Of a stretch of DNA of 64,000 nt, positions 59,813 to 64,000 are shown piece after piece. The stretch spans positions 19,571 to 83,570 of the forward strand of contig JAEYCB010000066.1 in NCBI GenBank assembly GCA_023404345.1. The letters run 5' to 3'. The notes beneath the pieces are model-generated. The model had not been told where the DNA came from. It made no database searches and saw only the letters and a list, made by a program, of their open reading frames with translations. The translations under genes and the position numbers were made by a program. How positions within the stretch are numbered: the stretch's first letter is position 1; every line of letters starts with the position of its first letter. Source of the stretch: Bacillota bacterium. GTDB taxonomy: Bacteria > Bacillota > Clostridia > Christensenellales > Aristaeellaceae.

Positions 59813-60049
59813 TCAGCCCAAAAACATCATTACAATGGACAGCACCACGAACACGATTGCGCAGATCTTGGTAATCAACGCCAGCTTAGCATCCATGCCC
59901 TTAGCCTTGTTCTTGCCGAAAAAGGTTTCGGCCGCGCCGCTGATGGCGCCCAGGCCGCTGCGCTCGCTGCTTTGCAAAAGCACGGTCACAATCATCACAA
60001 GGGCAGATATCAAAAGCAGGATGCCAACAATCCAGTGAAGCACGGTCAT
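59813..60049 (-). CDS. secG: Preprotein translocase subunit SecG
   Basis: A 78-residue membrane protein with two hydrophobic segments (about residues 4-24 and 57-76) and the SecG motif VLLQSSERSGLGAISGAAET (about 23-42), then FFGKNKAKG. SecG assists the SecYE channel. AAGGAGGG precedes the ATG at 60049. Confidence 0.93.
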   Translation of the reverse strand: MTVLHWIVGILLLISALVMIVTVLLQSSERSGLGAISGAAETFFGKNKAKGMDAKLALITKICAIVFVVLSIVMMFLG

Positions 60050-60123
60050 CGGGGGTTCCCTCCTTGGCGAATATCGACATATTATATTAGCATTATCCTA
60101 TGGAAAAAGCAAGCCCAAAAATC

Positions 60124-61530
60124 TCATGTGCGTTCCTTGTTCGCACGCCGTCTGTCCAAGGCACCGCGCGTGAGGCGAAGCAGCGTGCCGGACAGCAGAA
60201 ACAGCGCGATCAGGTTGGGAATGGACATCAGGCCGTTAAAGGTTTCCGCAATACTCCATAAAAGGCCCAGGTCCGCCGTCGCGCCCAAAATGGCTACCAG
60301 CGAATAGACCACCATGAACGGAGCGATAGCCCGCGAGGAAAAAAGAAACTCTACGCAGCGAGCGCCGTAAAGCCCCCAGCCGATAATGGTGGAAAAGGCA
60401 AAACAGCACATGGCCACGGCGGTGAAGATGGTGACCCAGTTGCCATAGGTGGCCACAAAGCCACTGATGGTTAATTCTGCGCCCGCAGCTTGACCGTATC
60501 CCACGGGTACGCCGCTTAGCAAAATCACCAGCGCGGTAAGGGTGCAGATGACGATGGTGTCGGCAAAGACTTCAAAGATGCCGAACAAGCCCTGCCGGAC
60601 CGGTTCCTGCGTGTCGGCACAAGCATGAGCAATGGAACCCGTGCCCAGACCGGCCTCATTGGAAAAGATACCGCGCGCGACGCCTTTTTGCATGCTGGTA
60701 AAGAAGCTTCCTACCACGCCGCCGGTGACAGCCATGGGGGAAAATGCGCCTGTGACAATGGCTCCCAGCACTGCCGGGATGCGTGAGGCGTTCAGAACCA
60801 CCACGCCCAGCGCCAGCACCACGTACAACAGCGCCATGAAAGGCACCAGCTTTTCCGTTACACGGCCGATACGCTTGATGCCGCCCAGCAGCACCAGCGC
60901 CAGAATCAAGGCGATGGCCACGCCGATGATCCACCGGCACAGGGTGACCGCGTCTGCCGGAAGCAGCCCATAGCTGCTCAGAGCCGTATTGATGGAAGCG
61001 GTAATGGTGTTGACCTGCGTGGCATTGCCTGTGCCAAACACTGTAAACACACCAAAAATGGAATAGAGCACCGCCAGCCAATACCAGCGCCAACTCAGGC
61101 CGTTCTTGATGTAGTACATCGGGCCGCCCACGTAATCGCCCTGAGCGTTGCGCTCCCGGAAATGCACGGCCAGCGTTACCTCGGCAAATTTGGTGCACAT
61201 GCCAAGCAGAGCGCTTATCCACATCCAGAACACCGCGCCCGGACCGCCGATGGCGATAGCGCCTGCCACGCCCGCGATGTTGCCCGTGCCCACCGTGGCT
61301 GCCAGCGCCGTACATACAGCCTGGAAGGGAGTCATGGCACCGTCTTGAGCGGTTTTTTTCTGGAACATGCGGCCTAACGTGGCCCGGATCGCCAGGGGGA
61401 ATTTCCGAATTTGCAAAAGTCGGGTGCGCAGGCTCAGGTACAGTCCTACGCCGAGAATGCATACCATGGCCGGAAGGCCCCATACGAAGTCGTTGACCGC
61501 CTGATTGACGGACGTAATGATATCCAGAAT
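60124..61530 (-). CDS. Alanine/glycine:cation symporter (AGCS), apparent non-AUG start
   Basis: A sodium:alanine symporter family protein with about eleven hydrophobic segments; the family motifs ALAATVGTGNIAGVAGAIAI (about residues 58-77 of the long form) and FSNEAGLGTGSIAHACADTQ are present. The first ATG (61467) would cut off the first segment, because ILDIITSVNQAVNDFVWGLP lies upstream in frame. No in-frame ATG, GTG or TTG exists between that segment and the preceding TAG. The best start is ATT at 61530, 9 nt after AAAGGAG; ATT at 61536 or CTG at 61527 are alternatives. The protein is 468 residues from 61530. Confidence 0.85.
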   Translation of the reverse strand: MLDIITSVNQAVNDFVWGLPAMVCILGVGLYLSLRTRLLQIRKFPLAIRATLGRMFQKKTAQDGAMTPFQAVCTALAATVGTGNIAGVAGAIAIGGPGAVFWMWISALLGMCTKFAEVTLAVHFRERNAQGDYVGGPMYYIKNGLSWRWYWLAVLYSIFGVFTVFGTGNATQVNTITASINTALSSYGLLPADAVTLCRWIIGVAIALILALVLLGGIKRIGRVTEKLVPFMALLYVVLALGVVVLNASRIPAVLGAIVTGAFSPMAVTGGVVGSFFTSMQKGVARGIFSNEAGLGTGSIAHACADTQEPVRQGLFGIFEVFADTIVICTLTALVILLSGVPVGYGQAAGAELTISGFVATYGNWVTIFTAVAMCCFAFSTIIGWGLYGARCVEFLFSSRAIAPFMVVYSLVAILGATADLGLLWSIAETFNGLMSIPNLIALFLLSGTLLRLTRGALDRRRANKERT

Positions 61531-61740
61531 GGGAATCGTCTCCTTTGTGTTTGGATTTGTACGCTGTGCACAAGCCTAGCAGGTATGGCGGAAATTGTCA
61601 AGACAAATGCGAAGTAGGGAGGAATTCCATTTGCCTGTTCGTTACTGTTTCTGGAAGATAAAAGAAATGATGCATGGGAAGGCGCCTGCGCTATGCAGGC
61701 TCAGCGGGCAGGGAAATGGTGAGCCAAGGAGGAAAATCAT

Positions 61741-62925
61741 ATGAAGCGTGTGGTGATGAAAGCCGCGTTACTGCTGGCGCTGGTGTTACCTGTTGTGGCA
61801 CGGGGACAGATGACGGCAGAGACCGTTGTGGAGGATGGCCGGACCCGGGAGACGCTCGTTACCTTTGCGCAGGAGGCGCCGCAGTCCGTGCACGGTCTAA
61901 TGGACGGGTACGGACTCGGAGACGTCCGCTGCGTGTGTGGGGCGGCGCTGGTGAAGGAGGCGATGACCGAGGACGGAAATGTGGACAGCCAGCTGTTTAC
62001 AAGCAGCGCATTGACGGTGGTGGAGCACGGCGGTGCGTATGCGCTGGTGGGCCTGCGCTGGGAGCCGGGTGGCAGCAACGCGCGCGTGGAGGATTTTGGT
62101 GCTCTGGGCCTGCCGCTGGGAGAGGGATGCACCGTTAGCCCCCTGTGGGATGAAAATACGCGGCTTTGCGACTTTGAGCTAATGCTTCCCATGGAGACGG
62201 GTCAGGAGCGCTGGTGCTTCAGTTGCCACGGGATCAGCGGATGGCAGGTCAGGGAGTACACGGATATTGAGGGCGGGCGCACAGCGTTTTCCCTGAATGG
62301 AGAGGTGGAGACGGACGGCGAGCGGTTTGCCGTGCCGGTCAAGACGTGGCTTGCGGAGCTGACGCGGCTGGACGGCCTGCCCCTGACGGCTGGCGAGGCC
62401 CGACGCCTGGAAGAGGAGAGCCGCGCCGCCCTTGAGGGGACGGATCTATGCCTCGTCTGGGGCGCGAACCTGCGCACCGAACCCACCTCGCGCTCGCGCA
62501 GCCTGGGCATGTATCATGTGGTGCTTGCGCAGGTGCTGGGCCAAAAGCCGGGCACAGAAGTCCCCTGGTATCATGTGCGGGTGGGCGAAACAGAGGGCTA
62601 TGTCAGCGGCAGGTATATGGCTTTTCCCGCGGACTGGGCGAAGTTTGTGCGCCGCGCGTCCGTCCCCTGCCCGGTGGCGGAAACGGACGGCGGGCCGCTG
62701 ATGGCGGACATGGACGGCGGCGGCGCGCCGTGCACGCTGGAAGCAGGGCGGCGTCTGCTCGTGCTGGCCGAGACGGAGGACGGCTGGCTGCATGTGCTTG
62801 TGCCGGAGGATGATCTGGATGGCACGCTGGATCAGCCGGGGACCTACGGGTATCTTCGCCGGGAGGATGTAACGCTGTGGCTTGGCGCGGAGCCGGTTTT
62901 TCCCACTTGCCCACCCGTGGTATAA
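61741..62925 (+). CDS. Secreted protein with SH3b-like domains
   Basis: A 394-residue exported protein of unknown function. The signal peptide covers about residues 1-22. The C-terminal half has two SH3b-like repeats, the clearest at about residues 239-300 (LCLVWGANLRTEPTSRSRSL, then VLGQKPGTEVPWYHVRVGET and EGYVSGRYMAF). The N-terminal half (about 25-230) is not recognised. Such domains often bind cell-wall peptides. AAGGAGG precedes the ATG. Its last bases overlap a TATAAT at 62921-62926 for the patatin gene. Confidence 0.75.
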   Translation: MKRVVMKAALLLALVLPVVARGQMTAETVVEDGRTRETLVTFAQEAPQSVHGLMDGYGLGDVRCVCGAALVKEAMTEDGNVDSQLFTSSALTVVEHGGAYALVGLRWEPGGSNARVEDFGALGLPLGEGCTVSPLWDENTRLCDFELMLPMETGQERWCFSCHGISGWQVREYTDIEGGRTAFSLNGEVETDGERFAVPVKTWLAELTRLDGLPLTAGEARRLEEESRAALEGTDLCLVWGANLRTEPTSRSRSLGMYHVVLAQVLGQKPGTEVPWYHVRVGETEGYVSGRYMAFPADWAKFVRRASVPCPVAETDGGPLMADMDGGGAPCTLEAGRRLLVLAETEDGWLHVLVPEDDLDGTLDQPGTYGYLRREDVTLWLGAEPVFPTCPPVV

Positions 62926-62959
62926 TGGACTCATTCGATGTGGAGAGGAAGCGACGCCC

Positions 62960-63814
62960 ATGGAGCGTACGGGCTTTGTACTGGAGGGCGGCGGCATGCG
63001 CGGCATCTATACCGCCGGTGTGCTGGATGAGATGATGGAATGGGGCATTCGGCCCGACGGCATTCTGGGCGTATCGGCTGGGGCCATTCATGGGGCTACG
63101 TTTGTGGCCGGACAGCAGGGACGCAACATCCGTTACGCCAAAAAATATTGCCGTAACTGGCGCTTTATGAGCCTGCGTTCATTGCTCCTCACCGGTGACC
63201 TGGTGGGCCGCACTTTCAGCTACGAGGACTTGCCCTACCGGCTGGATCCATTTGATTTCGAGGCGTTTTTTAAGAGCCCGGTCCGCTTTTATGCGCTGGC
63301 CACCGACGTGGAAACGGGTGAGGCGGTGTGCCTGGACGGCAAGCGGGACGAACGCACCTTGCTGGAAGCCTTGCGCGCCAGTTCCTCCATGCCGCTGGTA
63401 TCCACCATTGTGCAGTGGGAAGGGCGGAGCTACCTGGATGGCGGTACGGCGGATTCCATCCCGTTGCGACGCTTTGAGGACATGGGCTATACGCGCTGCC
63501 TCGTGGTGCGCACGCAGCCGGAGGGCTTCATCAAGCAGCCGGATCGGTCGCTTGCACTCATGCGTGCGCGTTACCGCCGCTATCCTGCCTTTGTCAGGGC
63601 CAGCGAGCACCGGCATGAGGTATATAATGCCTCGCTGGCTTATGCAAAGCAGGCTCAGGACGAGGGACGCGCCCTAGTGCTGTGCCCTTCCCGCCGCATT
63701 CCTATTGGACGAGTGGAAAAAGACCCGAACGTATTGGAGGCACAGTACCAGCTGGGACGGTCTGACGCCCAGGCTGCCCGGGAGCGCATCGAAGCGTTCT
63801 TTGCGATAAAGTAA
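62960..63814 (+). CDS. Patatin-like phospholipase
   Basis: A 284-residue patatin-family hydrolase (RssA/YlbK-like). The oxyanion loop is VLEGGGMRGIYTAGVLDEMM (residues 7-26), the nucleophilic Ser is in GVSAGAIHG (about 38-46) and the catalytic Asp in YLDGGTADSIPLRR (DGG, about residue 159). It hydrolyses acyl esters of phospholipids, probably at the cytoplasmic membrane. The start at 62960 follows GAGAGGAAG. A perfect -10 (TATAAT, 62921-62926) lies upstream. Confidence 0.88.
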   Translation: MERTGFVLEGGGMRGIYTAGVLDEMMEWGIRPDGILGVSAGAIHGATFVAGQQGRNIRYAKKYCRNWRFMSLRSLLLTGDLVGRTFSYEDLPYRLDPFDFEAFFKSPVRFYALATDVETGEAVCLDGKRDERTLLEALRASSSMPLVSTIVQWEGRSYLDGGTADSIPLRRFEDMGYTRCLVVRTQPEGFIKQPDRSLALMRARYRRYPAFVRASEHRHEVYNASLAYAKQAQDEGRALVLCPSRRIPIGRVEKDPNVLEAQYQLGRSDAQAARERIEAFFAIK

Positions 63815-63910
63815 AGGGGGTTATCCCCAAAACCGCTGGAAAATCGGCATTTTCAGGCTGTACAGGCTTTGAACCGCCGCCTGTCAAGAAGACAGGTAAA
63901 AAAAGAAAAA

Positions 63911-64000
63911 TTACGCCACGAGGGTCTGGTTCCTGTAAGCAAGGGGAGCCAGACCCTTAAACTTAGCTTGAAGCCGCCTTGTATTGTAAAAGTCTATGTA
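63911..64000 (-). CDS. IS3-family transposase, 3' end (partial)
   Basis: The minus strand at the window edge encodes YIDFYNTRRLQAKFKGLAPL followed by AYRNQTLVA and a stop at 63911-63913. This is the C-terminal pattern of IS3/IS150-group OrfB DDE transposases (yidyYN..R.q.klkglsPveyR). The rest lies outside the window. A CCTGTC/GACAGG hairpin (about 63881-63897) follows the stop and may be the terminator or lie close to the inverted repeat. The gap 63815-63880 shows only GGGG/CCCC self-complementarity. Confidence 0.75.
   Translation of the reverse strand, partial: YIDFYNTRRLQAKFKGLAPLAYRNQTLVA

Noticed and set aside
1..64000. CRISPR arrays, rRNA or tRNA genes
   Set aside because: No regularly spaced direct repeats with unique spacers and no tRNA-like or rRNA-like segments were seen on reading both strands.

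Overview
The window reads as a stretch of chromosome from an anaerobic, spore-forming member of the class Clostridia, probably gut-associated. The evidence is a Gram-positive DNA polymerase III (PolC), Spo0A, a SipL-type spore morphogenesis protein (DUF3794 repeats plus LysM, a clostridial protein), GerAB/GerAC germination proteins, the MEP-pathway enzyme IspG, a radical SAM protein, a ferredoxin-like oxidoreductase, and a GH112 phosphorylase that acts on host mucin/milk-type galactosyl-N-acetylhexosamines. Genes are GC-rich with strong AGGAGG ribosome sites. The accessory stretches (about 7.3-9.4 kb and 17.9-24.9 kb) are more AT-rich or mosaic and contain many broken genes. I cannot name the genus; Christensenellales or a relative is a guess.

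Layout. 1-1.5 kb: end of a gerAB-gerAC germination operon. 1.7-7.3 kb: a sugar ABC transporter (binding protein, two permeases, no ATPase), a tiny membrane protein and a GH112 phosphorylase, together a galacto-N-biose/lacto-N-biose-type uptake and phosphorolysis operon. 7.7-9.1 kb: a dead toxin-antitoxin-like pair (frameshifted HTH gene, then an AbiEii-like nucleotidyltransferase gene with three in-frame stops). 9.4-17.9 kb: a Dabb protein and a LacI-type regulator, then a seven-gene operon pairing a Tm-1/UPF0261 protein and a PEP-hydrolase-type TIM barrel with a complete branched-chain-amino-acid-type ABC transporter. A clear promoter and a perfect 16-bp palindromic operator precede it.

18.0-24.9 kb is a decayed mobilizable element. 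It holds a truncated MobA/MobL relaxase with an oriT-like inverted repeat, DUF3847, a ParR-like protein with TGCATCA-type repeats, a ParM-like gene broken by two stops, TnpW, a headless serine recombinase, two plus-strand cargo genes, a small membrane protein and TnpV. Near-identical 34/35-nt hairpin repeats lie at both ends.

24.9-64 kb is mostly core genome: an AraC regulator, AsnA, a YtcJ-type amidohydrolase, a GNAT pseudogene, a MerR/YitT divergent pair, a radical SAM protein, Spo0A, an MFS-acyltransferase fusion, SipL, a QueG-like iron-sulfur protein, a GNAT acetyltransferase, a secreted repeat protein, PolC with a DUF3877-like protein, a degenerate EAL protein, IspG, CorA, an SDR reductase, several secreted cell-wall or surface proteins (Gly/Trp repeat, peptidoglycan-binding repeat, 1,390-aa surface protein, LCP protein), QueT, AzlCD, SecG, an alanine/sodium symporter that seems to use a non-AUG start, an SH3-like secreted protein and a patatin. 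The last 90 bases are the 3' end of an IS3-type transposase gene.

The most interesting unexplained structure is the about 230-nt leader of corA. It has a good sigma-A promoter, a short ORF with a strong ribosome site that begins Met-Asp-Ala-Asp-Pro, and a hairpin plus T6 ending 2 nt before the corA start. A competing 9-bp pairing lies partly inside the short ORF. This looks like translation-coupled control of a Mg2+ channel, analogous to but unlike enterobacterial mgtL. Other points are the Tm-1-like transport operon, several losses of catalytic residues (EAL protein, PlsC-like fusion), and promoters that fit known sporulation or MerR logic.
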